DNA of 23,478 nt from Betaproteobacteria bacterium (GCA_016177355.1 JACOVL010000112.1:1-23478); one strand, 5' to 3'. Positions 1 through 6,517 are shown, numbered from the stretch's first letter. Translations and numbers: made by a program. Notes: generated by a model from the letters alone, not told the origin.

Positions 1-389
1 AGCAGATCATCGTCAAGGAAATCAAGTTCCGTCCCGGCACCGACGAGGGCGACTACAAGATCAAGCTGCGCAACCTGGTCCGTTTCCTCGAAGAAGGCGA
101 CAAGACCAAGATCACGCTGCGCTACCGCGGGCGCGAGATGGCGCACCAGGAGTTGGGCATGCGGCTGATAGACCGCGTCAAGACCGATCTCGAGCCGTAC
201 AGCACGGTGGAACAGTACCCGAAGATGGAAGGCCGCCAGCTGATCATGGTGCTGGCGCCCAAGAAAGGCGGTAAGAGTTCGACGCGAGCCGTCGTTAAGC
301 CGGCAGCGAAGAAGGCGGCGGCCCCGACCAAGGCGGCCGCTCCCAAGGCTGCGGCGGAAGAAGCCGCGGCCGTTGTTGCGAAGAAGTAG
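1..389 (+). CDS. infC: Translation initiation factor IF-3, C-terminal part (partial at left edge)
   Basis: The reading frame is open from base 3 and ends at TAG 387-389, giving the last 128 residues; the start lies outside the window. The sequence contains the IF3 C-terminal domain, recognisable from KEIKFRPGTDEGDY, the FLEEGDKTK segment, RYRGREMAHQELG and the final QLIMVLAPKK. IF3 binds the 30S subunit, prevents premature 50S joining and checks the initiator tRNA and start codon; the C-terminal domain carries most of the 30S binding. In most bacteria the protein ends at about the APKK position. Here 40 more residues follow (267-386), almost all Ala, Lys, Pro and Glu, resembling a histone H1-like disordered tail. 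The downstream genes rpmI and rplT confirm the classical infC operon. The identity is clear; the role of the tail is unknown. Confidence 0.96.
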   Translation, partial: QIIVKEIKFRPGTDEGDYKIKLRNLVRFLEEGDKTKITLRYRGREMAHQELGMRLIDRVKTDLEPYSTVEQYPKMEGRQLIMVLAPKKGGKSSTRAVVKPAAKKAAAPTKAAAPKAAAEEAAAVVAKK

Positions 390-451
390 TTGTCCGGGTT
401 TCAAGCCCTCCTCCCGGAGGCACCCGGCGCTAGGCTAAAACAGGAGTCATC

Positions 452-646
452 ATGCCGAAGTTGAAGACCAAGCGTGCCGCTCACAAGCGCTTCAGGAAGC
501 GCGCGGGCGGTGGAATCAAGCGCAGCCAGGCGTTCCTGCGCCACATCCTTACCAAGAAGAACACCAAGCGCAAGCGCCACCTGCGCGGCACCACCGGCGT
601 GCACGCGGCCGACAAGCATGCGGTGCGCGCGATGTTGCCGTACTGA
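452..646 (+). CDS. rpmI: 50S ribosomal protein L35
   Basis: A 64-residue, very basic protein starting MPKLKTKRAAHKRF, with the conserved HILTKK and LRGTTGVHAADK segments of bacterial L35. Its length is normal for the family. The ATG at 452 is preceded by AGGAG at 442-446, a good ribosome binding site. It lies 62 bases after infC and 17 bases before rplT, as in the standard infC-rpmI-rplT operon. L35 is a structural protein of the large subunit. In enterobacteria L20 represses translation of rpmI and rplT by binding the leader. The 390-451 gap has a possible stem (TCCGGG with CCCGGA), but I cannot identify an L20 site. Confidence 0.97.
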   Translation: MPKLKTKRAAHKRFRKRAGGGIKRSQAFLRHILTKKNTKRKRHLRGTTGVHAADKHAVRAMLPY

Positions 647-663
647 GCTGAAGGGAGAGCGCC

Positions 664-1023
664 ATGCCTCGAGTCAAACGCGGCGTCACCGCGCGCGCCG
701 CCCACAAGAAGGTCCTGAAGCGGGCCAGGGGTTTCCGCGGCCGCCGCAAGAACGTATTCCGCATCGCCAACGAAGCGGTGATGCGAGCCGGGCAATATGC
801 GTATCGCGATCGCCGCAACCGCAAGCGCGAGTTCCGGGCGCTGTGGATCGCGCGCATCAATGCCGCGGCGCGCGAGCACGGCATGAGCTACAGCCGTTTC
901 ATGAACGGGCTGAAGAAAGCCGCCATCCTGGTGGATCGCAAGGTGCTGGCCGACATTGCGGTGCTCGACAAGCCGGCCTTCTCCAGGTTCGTCGAAAAGG
1001 CCAAGGCCAGCCTCGGCGCCTGA
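664..1023 (+). CDS. rplT: 50S ribosomal protein L20
   Basis: A 119-residue basic protein beginning MPRVKRGVTARAAHKKVLK, followed by RGFRGRRKNVFRIANEAV, the basic N-terminal extension and globular core typical of L20. The family length is about 117-120 residues. The ATG at 664 follows a GGGAGAG ribosome binding site at 653-659. L20 binds 23S rRNA, is needed early in large-subunit assembly, and in several bacteria is an autogenous repressor of this operon. It sits between rpmI and pheS in the expected order. No oddities were seen. Confidence 0.97.
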   Translation: MPRVKRGVTARAAHKKVLKRARGFRGRRKNVFRIANEAVMRAGQYAYRDRRNRKREFRALWIARINAAAREHGMSYSRFMNGLKKAAILVDRKVLADIAVLDKPAFSRFVEKAKASLGA

Positions 1024-1051
1024 AGAACAAGGCCTCCTCGCCCCGGGCAAG

Positions 1052-1068
1052 AGAGGCTGAGCGCCTCT
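1052..1068 (+). other. Short perfect hairpin in the rplT-pheS gap
   Basis: AGAGGC (1052-1057) pairs with GCCTCT (1063-1068) across a five-base loop, about 20 bases before the pheS start. No T run follows, so it is not a normal intrinsic terminator. pheS has no clear Shine-Dalgarno sequence, so the hairpin could affect its translation or RNA processing between the ribosomal and synthetase genes. No short Phe-rich leader peptide of the E. coli pheM kind was seen in the gap. Confidence 0.35.
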
Positions 1069-1087
1069 TCTCTGGTCTCCAACCGGC

Positions 1088-2074
1088 ATGCAAGACGTTG
1101 ACGCCATCGTGAAGGAGGCGCTCGCGGCATTCGCGGGCATAGACGATGCCGACCAGCTCGAGCAGGTCAAGGCGCGCTATCTCGGAAAATCGGGGCTGCT
1201 GACCGGGTTGCTCAAGCGCCTGGGCAAGCTGCCGGCGGCGGAGCGTCCCGCGTACGGCAGCCGCATCAACGCCGCCAAGGAAAGCCTCGAGGCGGCGCTC
1301 AACGAGCGGCGCGAGAGCATACAGGCGCGGAAGCTGGACGCGCGCCTGAAGGAGGAGGCGCTCGACGTCACGCTGCCGGGGCGCGGGCTGGGAAGCGGCG
1401 GGCTGCACCCGGTATCGCGCACGCTGGAGCGCATCGAGACGCTGTTTCGCTCGATGGGGTTCGAGGTCGCGGACGGCCCCGAGATCGAGACCGATTACTA
1501 CAACTTCACCGCGTTGAACCAGCCCGAGAACCACCCGGCGCGCTCGATGCACGACACCTTCTACCTGGCGGACGGCAGGCACCTGCTGCGCACCCATACC
1601 TCGCCGATCCAGATCCGCTACATGGAAAGCCACCACCCGCCGGTCAAGATCATCGCGCCGGGACGCGTCTACCGCGTGGATTCGGACGCCACGCACTCGC
1701 CGATGTTTCATCAAATCGAGGGGCTGTGGGTGGACGAGCACATCACGTTAGCCGATCTGAAAGGGGTGCTGGCGGAGTTCCTCAGGCTGTTCTTCGAGCG
1801 CGACGACCTCAAGGTCCGCTTCCGGCCGTCGTTCTTCCCGTTCACCGAGCCTTCGGCCGAGATCGACATGAGCTTCGGCGAGGGCTGGCTCGAAATGGGC
1901 GGGGCCGGCATGGTCCATCCCAACGTCCTGAAGAATGTGAACATCGACAGCGAAAAGTACCAGGGCTTCGCCTTCGGCCTCGGCCCGGACCGCCTCGCCA
2001 TGCTGCGCTACGGGGTGGACGATTTACGGTTGTTTTTTGAGAACGATCTCCGTTTCCTGAAGCAGTTCAATTGA
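1088..2074 (+). CDS. pheS: Phenylalanyl-tRNA synthetase alpha subunit
   Basis: A 328-residue class II synthetase subunit that charges tRNA-Phe with phenylalanine as an alpha2-beta2 enzyme with PheT. It has an N-terminal coiled-coil region (residues about 1-85: VKARYLGKSGLLTGLLK, then a long charged helix). The class II core follows, with LHPVSRTLERIETLF, HDTFYL, the motif 2 strand pair GRVYRVDSDATHSPMFHQIEG, and motif 3 GFAFGLGPDRLAMLRYG near the C-terminus. Its length matches bacterial PheS (about 327-345). The start at 1088 gives MQDVDAIVKEALAAF, which fits the family start, but the upstream sequence has no strong ribosome binding site. The TGA at 2072-2074 is followed directly by a repeat element and then pheT. 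Confidence 0.97.
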   Translation: MQDVDAIVKEALAAFAGIDDADQLEQVKARYLGKSGLLTGLLKRLGKLPAAERPAYGSRINAAKESLEAALNERRESIQARKLDARLKEEALDVTLPGRGLGSGGLHPVSRTLERIETLFRSMGFEVADGPEIETDYYNFTALNQPENHPARSMHDTFYLADGRHLLRTHTSPIQIRYMESHHPPVKIIAPGRVYRVDSDATHSPMFHQIEGLWVDEHITLADLKGVLAEFLRLFFERDDLKVRFRPSFFPFTEPSAEIDMSFGEGWLEMGGAGMVHPNVLKNVNIDSEKYQGFAFGLGPDRLAMLRYGVDDLRLFFENDLRFLKQFN

Positions 2075-2149
2075 AACCGCAGATGAACGCAGATAAACAC
2101 GGATTTTTTTACTGACCCGATCGGCGTCCATCGGCGTTGATCGGCGGTT
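2075..2149. repeat. Imperfect palindrome of tandem 10-base words between pheS and pheT
   Basis: The left arm (2075-2104) is three 10-base units: AACCGCAGAT, GAACGCAGAT, AAACACGGAT. The right arm (2120-2149), read on the reverse strand, is AACCGCCGAT, CAACGCCGAT, GGACGCCGAT. The arms match at 23 of 30 positions around a 15-base loop that starts with a run of T. Transcribed, it would form a long imperfect hairpin. It fills nearly the whole 83-base gap and ends 8 bases before the pheT ATG, which has no visible ribosome binding site. It resembles dispersed intergenic repeats of the CGCAGATGAA kind that I recall from other proteobacterial genomes, but I cannot verify that here. Confidence 0.8.
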
Positions 2150-2157
2150 CCAACATC

Positions 2158-4176
2158 ATGAAGTTTTCGGAAAACTGGCTGCGCACCTTCGTCAACCCGC
2201 CGCTCGCGGCGCGCGAGCTTGCGGAGGCGCTGTCCATGGGCGGCCTCGACGTGGAGCAGGTCGAGCCCGAGCGGGGCGACTGGCTGCTGACGCTCAAGCC
2301 CATGCCCAACCGCGGCGATTGCCTGAGCCTCATCGGCGTGGCGCGGGAGGTGGCGGCGGTGACCGACACCACGCTCGTCCTGCCCGACATCAAGCCCGCG
2401 CGCGCGGCGATCACCGACCGGCTGAGCGTGACCCTCGATGCGCCGCAGGCCTGCCCGCGTTACTGCGGCCGCCTGGTGCGCGGCGTCAACGCCCGCGCCG
2501 CGACACCCGGATGGATGGCGGGCCGGCTCGCCGGCAGCGGCGTGCGCCCGATCGGCGCGCTGGTGGATATCACCAACTACGTAATGCTCGAGCTGGGACA
2601 GCCATTGCACGCTTTCGATGCCGCGAAGCTGGAAGGCGGCATCCGGGTGCGGTTTGCCGGTGACGGCGAGAAGCTCACGCTTCTGAACGGCGTCACGCCG
2701 CCATTGACGCGTGAATTCCTGGTCATCGCCGACGAGGCCAGGGCGGTGGCACTGGCCGGCATCATGGGCGGGCTCGAGACCGCGGTGGGGGACGAGACGC
2801 ACGAGGTATTTCTGGAAAGCGCGTTCTTCAGCCCCGACGTGATCGCCGGCAAATCCCGCCAGTTGGGTTTTGGCTCGGACTCGGCTTACCGCTTCGAGCG
2901 TGGCGTGGACTTCTCGGCGACCGCCAGCGCGCTCGAACGCGCGACCCAGCTCGTGCTCGAGATTTGCGGCGGCACCGCCGGCCCGATTACGGAGGCCCGC
3001 GCGGCGCTGCCTGCGCGCGAGCCGGTGCGGCTGCGGCTGGCGCGGGTCGAGCGGCTGCTCGGGGTGCGGCTGGACGGGACGCAAGTGAGCGATATCCTGC
3101 GCCGGCTGCGATTCGAGTTCACCGCGGCGGAGGGGGAATTCCGCGTCACGCCGCCGAGCTATCGCTTCGACATAGTGATCGAGGAGGATCTGGTCGAGGA
3201 ACTGACGCGCATACACGGCTACGACAGGATACCGGCAACCATGCCCGCCGCGCCCGCGATCATGCTGCCGGCCCCCGAGACGCGGCGGGACGTTCCTGCG
3301 ATTCGCCGGCTCCTTGCAGCGCGCGGCTATCAGGAGATCGTGAGCTACAGCTTCGTGGACACAACGTGGGAGCGCGATCTTGCCGGCAACACGAGCCCGG
3401 TGGCGCTTGCCAACCCGATCGCGAGCCAGATGAGCGTAATGCGCTCCAGCCTGGCCGGCGGCCTGCTCAATGCTCTGCGCTACAACCTCGACCGCAAGCA
3501 GGTCCGCGTGAGGCTGTTCGAGATCGGCCGTTGTTTTATGTTGCAAGCATCCGGCGACTACCGCCAGCCGCTGCAAGTCGGCGGCGTCGCCTATGGTGAC
3601 GCCCGCCACGAGCAATGGGGCCTGAAGGGGCGCCCCGGCGACTTCTTCGACATCAAGAGCGACGTGGAGGCATTGTTCGCGCCGTGTTCCGCCGAGCTCG
3701 AGCCGGCAGATCACCCCGCGCTGCATCCCGGCAAGTCGGCGCGGATCCTGTGCGGGGGCAAATATGCCGGGTGGATAGGGGAATTGCATCCACGCTGGCA
3801 ACGGAAGTATGATTTACCGCTCGCACCAATCCTGTTCGAGATCGACTACGAAGCGCTGAGCCAGCAGGGACTACCGGCGTATAACGAAACTTCAAAATTC
3901 CCGCCGGTCCGCCGCGATCTTGCCGTCATCGTCGCCGAGGCTGTCAGCTATCGGGCCATACGGGAGGTTTTGCGCCGCAACATTCCCCCCATCGTTACCG
4001 AAATCGGGCTGTTTGACGTGTACCGGGGAACGGGTGTAGAAAGGGGCAAAAAAAGTCTTGCTTTCAGGGTGTTATTACAGGATACTCGCAAAACTTTGAC
4101 CGATGCGGAAGTGGACTCCGCGGTCTCTCGACTGGTCCAGGTCTTGCAGATGGAATTCAACGCGAAACTCCGTTGA
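2158..4176 (+). CDS. pheT: Phenylalanyl-tRNA synthetase beta subunit lacking the tRNA-binding (OB) domain
   Basis: A 672-residue PheT. The start chosen is ATG 2158 (MKFSENWLRTFVNP), the family consensus start; an in-frame TTG at 2137 lies within the upstream repeat. Visible in order: the N-terminal B1 piece (1-37), the B1 continuation from PNRGDCLSLIGVAREVA, the B3/B4 editing domain with GQPLHAFD, LESAFFSP and FRFERGVD-like SAYRFERGVD, the B5 domain (about 285-360), the catalytic-like core, and the C-terminal FDX-ACB domain ending FDVYRG to ALRF-type LAFRVLLQDTRKTL. The usual proteobacterial protein is about 790-800 residues. Here the chain goes straight from DVEQVEP to ERGDWLLTLKPMPNRGDC, skipping the roughly 110-residue EMAP-II/Trbp111-like tRNA-binding domain. 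The reading frame is otherwise intact. The stop overlaps the region just before ihfA. Confidence 0.96.
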   Translation: MKFSENWLRTFVNPPLAARELAEALSMGGLDVEQVEPERGDWLLTLKPMPNRGDCLSLIGVAREVAAVTDTTLVLPDIKPARAAITDRLSVTLDAPQACPRYCGRLVRGVNARAATPGWMAGRLAGSGVRPIGALVDITNYVMLELGQPLHAFDAAKLEGGIRVRFAGDGEKLTLLNGVTPPLTREFLVIADEARAVALAGIMGGLETAVGDETHEVFLESAFFSPDVIAGKSRQLGFGSDSAYRFERGVDFSATASALERATQLVLEICGGTAGPITEARAALPAREPVRLRLARVERLLGVRLDGTQVSDILRRLRFEFTAAEGEFRVTPPSYRFDIVIEEDLVEELTRIHGYDRIPATMPAAPAIMLPAPETRRDVPAIRRLLAARGYQEIVSYSFVDTTWERDLAGNTSPVALANPIASQMSVMRSSLAGGLLNALRYNLDRKQVRVRLFEIGRCFMLQASGDYRQPLQVGGVAYGDARHEQWGLKGRPGDFFDIKSDVEALFAPCSAELEPADHPALHPGKSARILCGGKYAGWIGELHPRWQRKYDLPLAPILFEIDYEALSQQGLPAYNETSKFPPVRRDLAVIVAEAVSYRAIREVLRRNIPPIVTEIGLFDVYRGTGVERGKKSLAFRVLLQDTRKTLTDAEVDSAVSRLVQVLQMEFNAKLR

Positions 4177-4187
4177 AAGGGGAGCAC

Positions 4188-4490
4188 ATGACATTAACCA
4201 AAGCCGAACTCGCGGACCTTCTGTTCGAGAAGGTCGGGTTCAACAAGCGCGAAGCGAAGGACATGGTCGAGTCGTTCTTCGAGGAGGTGCGCATCGCGCT
4301 GGAAGTCGGGCGGGGCGTCAAGCTCTCCGGTTTCGGCAATTTCCAGCTGCGCGACAAGCCGCAGCGCCCGGGCCGGAACCCCAAGACGGGGGAGGAAATC
4401 CCGATCACGGCGCGCCGCGTCGTGACGTTCCACGCGTCGCAGAAACTGAAGGCGATGGTGGAACAGAACTACCATGGAAGCAAGTCATAA
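4188..4490 (+). CDS. ihfA: Integration host factor alpha subunit
   Basis: A 100-residue HU/IHF family protein: MTLTKAELADLLFEKVGFNKREAKDMV, the GRGVKLSGFGNFQLRDK saddle strand, the DNA-intercalating arm with RPGRNPKTGEEIPI, and the C-terminal helix ASQKLKAMVE. IHF alpha pairs with IHF beta, bends DNA sharply at WATCAANNNNTTR sites, and acts in recombination, replication and promoter architecture. ATG 4188 is chosen because AAGGGGAG at 4177-4184 is an ideal ribosome binding site; the TTG at 4173 that overlaps the pheT stop would add five residues. The pheT-ihfA-merR order is the usual one in proteobacteria. A perfect IHF consensus occurs elsewhere in this window at 14721-14733. Confidence 0.97.
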   Translation: MTLTKAELADLLFEKVGFNKREAKDMVESFFEEVRIALEVGRGVKLSGFGNFQLRDKPQRPGRNPKTGEEIPITARRVVTFHASQKLKAMVEQNYHGSKS

Positions 4491-4839
4491 CCCCAGGACG
4501 CAGCTGCCCCCGATCCCGGCGAAGCGTTACTTCACCATCGGCGAGGTGAGCAATCTCTGCGGCGTCAAGCCGCATGTGCTGCGTTACTGGGAGCAGGAAT
4601 TCACGCAGTTGAAGCCGGTCAAGCGCCGCGGCAACCGGCGCTACTACCAGCACCACGAGGTGCTCCTCATCCGCCGCATCCGCGAGCTTCTCTACGACCA
4701 GGGGTTCACGATCAGCGGCGCGCGCAACCGGCTCGACGAGCTGGTCTCCGAGCCCGCCAAGGCGGCGCGCATGCCGCGCGGCAACCTGGCTGCCGTGCGC
4801 AAGGAAATCAAGAACCTCCTCGACCTGCTGCGCGCCTGA
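4474..4839 (+). CDS. MerR-family transcriptional regulator (small, ihfA-linked type)
   Basis: A 121-residue protein with one MerR-type winged helix-turn-helix (residues about 17-88: YFTIGEVSNLCGVKPHVLRYWEQEF, then LKPVKRRGNRRYYQHHEVLLIRRIRELLYDQGFTI split over the wing and second helices). A short C-terminal helical tail follows, with RKEIKNLLDLLRA suitable for a dimerisation coiled coil. There is no effector domain and no Cys-based metal site. The ATG at 4474 lies 17 bases inside the end of ihfA, so the two are translationally linked. This small MerR gene next to ihfA is widely conserved in beta- and gammaproteobacteria, but I know of no settled regulon for it. Confidence 0.9.
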   Translation: MEASHNPRTQLPPIPAKRYFTIGEVSNLCGVKPHVLRYWEQEFTQLKPVKRRGNRRYYQHHEVLLIRRIRELLYDQGFTISGARNRLDELVSEPAKAARMPRGNLAAVRKEIKNLLDLLRA

Positions 4840-4847
4840 GCTATAAT
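4820..4847 (+). promoter_or_regulatory. Probable sigma-70 promoter of tRNA-Pro
   Basis: A perfect -10 box TATAAT (4842-4847) is preceded, 16 bases upstream, by TCGACC (4820-4825), a partial -35 match. The predicted start is near 4854, just before the tRNA 5' end at 4857. The GC-rich stretch between the -10 box and the start (CGCGGCC) is the discriminator type seen at stable-RNA promoters under stringent control. The promoter lies inside the end of the MerR gene. Confidence 0.65.
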
Positions 4848-4856
4848 TCGCGGCCT

Positions 4857-4933
4857 CGGGGCGTAGCGCAGCCTGGTAGCGTACCGGCATGGGGTGCCGG
4901 TGGTCGTGAGTTCAAATCTCACCGCCCCGACCA
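4857..4933 (+). tRNA. tRNA-Pro (anticodon GGG)
   Basis: The full cloverleaf can be drawn by eye. The acceptor stem pairs CGGGGCG (4857-4863) with CGCCCCG (4923-4929), followed by discriminator A and an encoded CCA (4931-4933). The D arm is GCGC-AGCCTGGTA-GCGT. The anticodon stem CCGGC/GCCGG encloses the loop ATGGGGT with anticodon GGG at 4891-4893. The T arm is GTGAG-TTCAAAT-CTCAC. The GGG anticodon reads CCC and CCU. It closely resembles the proteobacterial proL-type tRNA. It lies downstream of the merR gene, as in related genomes. Confidence 0.97.
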
Positions 4934-4941
4934 GTCAAAAT

Positions 4942-4976
4942 ATGGCCCGCACGGTTTTCCTGCGGGCCATTTTTTT
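4942..4976 (+). terminator. Rho-independent terminator after tRNA-Pro
   Basis: ATGGCCCGCA (4942-4951) pairs perfectly with TGCGGGCCAT (4961-4970) across a nine-base loop, followed by a run of seven T (4970-4976). It begins 9 bases after the tRNA CCA end. It would end tRNA transcription and any read-through from the pheST-ihfA-merR operon. Confidence 0.95.
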
Positions 4977-5010
4977 GCAAAGGATGGATGGGAACGGCGC
5001 CGTTTCTAAA

Positions 5011-5084
5011 TCGCGACAAATAAACTTGCTTCCGCGACAAATAAAAGCCTATACTGTCGCGAAAACGTGGAATCGCGACACATA
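5011..5084 (+). promoter_or_regulatory. Fic promoter with an array of CGCGACA operator-like sites
   Basis: CGCGACAAATAAA occurs twice, exactly, at 5012-5024 and 5033-5045 (21 bases apart). A third copy, CGCGACACATA, lies at 5074-5084 (41 bases after the second). TGTCGCG at 5055-5061 is an inverted copy. The direct copies are spaced by about two and four helical turns, so they would face the same side of the DNA. A promoter-like pair, TTGCTT (5026-5031) and TATACT (5050-5055) with an 18-base spacer, is interleaved with the sites. The last copy ends one base before the Fic ATG, so a bound protein could block both transcription and translation initiation. Confidence 0.7.
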
Positions 5085-5085
5085 G

Positions 5086-6477
5086 ATGCCAAAACGTGTT
5101 CCTAAACAGGAGCTTGATAGACTGGCGGCGCTGCTGGCCCGCCACCCAGCGGGCCTCGGCATTACCAAGCTCGAAAAAGCCACTAAGGCCGCAGGGCTCC
5201 GCCTCGACCGCAGGACGCTTCAGCGCCGGCTCGGCGAACTCATCAAAGCCAAGCGCGTGCTCAAGGAAGGCGAGGGCAGGGCCTGCCGCTATCTGCTTGC
5301 ACCGATTACTGGCAAGCTCCGTGCCGAGCTTCCTGCTGCCGAACTCGTCGCGCACGGCGAAACGTACATCCCGTTGTCGCCGGAAGGCGCAGGAGTCAAA
5401 GACCTCGTGCGCCGCCCGATCCCGGAACGCAGGCCCGTCGGCTACAACCGCGCGTTTCTCGAAAGCTACGAACCCAACACCTCTGCGTATCTTTCAGACC
5501 CGGTCCGTAGCCATCTGCACACGTTGGGCCGCTCGCCCGCGATGGAGCGCACGGCCGGCACCTACGCCCGCGATGTCCTGAACCGGCTGATGATCGACCT
5601 GTCGTGGGCGTCGAGCCGGCTCGAGGGTAACACCTACACTCGCCTGGAAACCCAGAACCTCATCGAGTTCGGACACGTCGCGGATGGCAAGGATCAGCGC
5701 GAGGCGCAGATGATCCTCAACCACAAGGCCGCGATCGAGATGCTTGTCGACCACGCCGAGGAAATCGGCTTCGACACGTTCACCTTTTTCAACCTGCACG
5801 CGTTGCTGTCGGAAAACCTGCTGACGGATTCCGACGCATCCGGTCGCCTGCGCACCGCGAGCGTTGAGATTGGCGGCAGCGTCTTTCTTCCACTCGCCGT
5901 TCCCCAGCAGGTCGAGGAATACTTTCGCCTAATGCTCAACAAGACGAGCGCCATACGCGATCCGTTCGAGCAGGCATTCTTCCTCATGGTGCAGATCCCG
6001 TACCTGCAGCCGTTCCTCGACGTCAACAAGCGCGTATCCCGGTTGGGCGCCAACATCCCGCTCATCAAGCACAACCTGTCACCATTGTCCTTCGTGGACG
6101 TGCCCGAGCAGGCGTACGTGGACGGGACCTTGGGCGTGTATGAACTCAATCGCGTCGAACTGCTGCGGGATGTTTTCGTATGGGCCTACGAGCGCTCGTG
6201 TCAGCGCTACGTGGCGATCAAGGAATCGCTCCCCGAACCCGACCCGCTGCGCCTGCGCAATCGCGAAGCCCTCATCAGCGTCGTCAGCGAAATCGTACGC
6301 GGCGGAAAGCCGATCAATACTCGGCTAATCCGCCAATTGGCAGCGCCGCTCGTGAAGGCCGACGACCTGAGCGAATTCGTGGCGATGGCGTTCAACGATC
6401 TCCATCACCTGCACGAGGGCAACATTGCCCGCTATCGGCTGAGATTGCCCGAATTTCGGGCGTGGAAGAAAGAGTGA
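5086..6477 (+). CDS. Fic-domain protein with N-terminal winged-helix-like region and altered catalytic motif
   Basis: A 463-residue protein. Residues about 5-70 look like a winged helix (LDRLAALLARHPAGLGITKL, then RRTLQRRLGELIKAKRVLKEG). Fic enzymes normally transfer AMP or another nucleotide moiety to target proteins using HPFxxGNGRxxR. Here the equivalent at residues 308-319 is QPFLDVNKRVSR: the catalytic His is Gln and the following Gly is Val, while Asn, Lys and Arg are kept. An inhibitory-helix motif of the S/T-xxx-E-G/N type is present at 177-182 (SRLEGN region, Glu180), upstream of the Fic core, as in class II Fic proteins. I recall a Fic subgroup with a DVNKR motif, so this may be a subfamily rather than decay. 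The ATG at 5086 has no Shine-Dalgarno sequence. The gene is probably autoregulated through the upstream sites; the target and activity are unknown. Confidence 0.85.
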   Translation: MPKRVPKQELDRLAALLARHPAGLGITKLEKATKAAGLRLDRRTLQRRLGELIKAKRVLKEGEGRACRYLLAPITGKLRAELPAAELVAHGETYIPLSPEGAGVKDLVRRPIPERRPVGYNRAFLESYEPNTSAYLSDPVRSHLHTLGRSPAMERTAGTYARDVLNRLMIDLSWASSRLEGNTYTRLETQNLIEFGHVADGKDQREAQMILNHKAAIEMLVDHAEEIGFDTFTFFNLHALLSENLLTDSDASGRLRTASVEIGGSVFLPLAVPQQVEEYFRLMLNKTSAIRDPFEQAFFLMVQIPYLQPFLDVNKRVSRLGANIPLIKHNLSPLSFVDVPEQAYVDGTLGVYELNRVELLRDVFVWAYERSCQRYVAIKESLPEPDPLRLRNREALISVVSEIVRGGKPINTRLIRQLAAPLVKADDLSEFVAMAFNDLHHLHEGNIARYRLRLPEFRAWKKE

Positions 6478-6489
6478 CGACCAACAACG

Positions 6490-6517
6490 CCGTCAGCCGT
6501 CAGTGGCCGGTCAGTCA
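6490..6517. repeat. Short GTCAG word cluster upstream of the Bug-protein gene
   Basis: GTCAG occurs at 6492-6496, 6499-6503 and 6510-6514, the last within GGTCAGTCA. The word TCAGTCA is the reverse complement of TGACTGA, the core of the 14-base repeats at 10653-10694. It may be a degenerate member of the same kind of intergenic element. This is weak, since the words are short. Confidence 0.3.

Noticed and set aside
2101..2110. Intrinsic terminator between pheS and pheT from the T run
   Set aside because: The T run lies in the loop of the palindrome and is not preceded by a GC-rich stem, and pheT must be transcribed.
2008..3801. A 597-codon reverse open frame over pheT
   Set aside because: Composition is Arg/Ala/His/Gln-rich shadow sequence with no motif, and the forward frame is an unmistakable PheT.
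4894..5085. 63-codon frame from inside the tRNA to the Fic start
   Set aside because: It runs across the tRNA, terminator and operators and has no ribosome binding site or family features.
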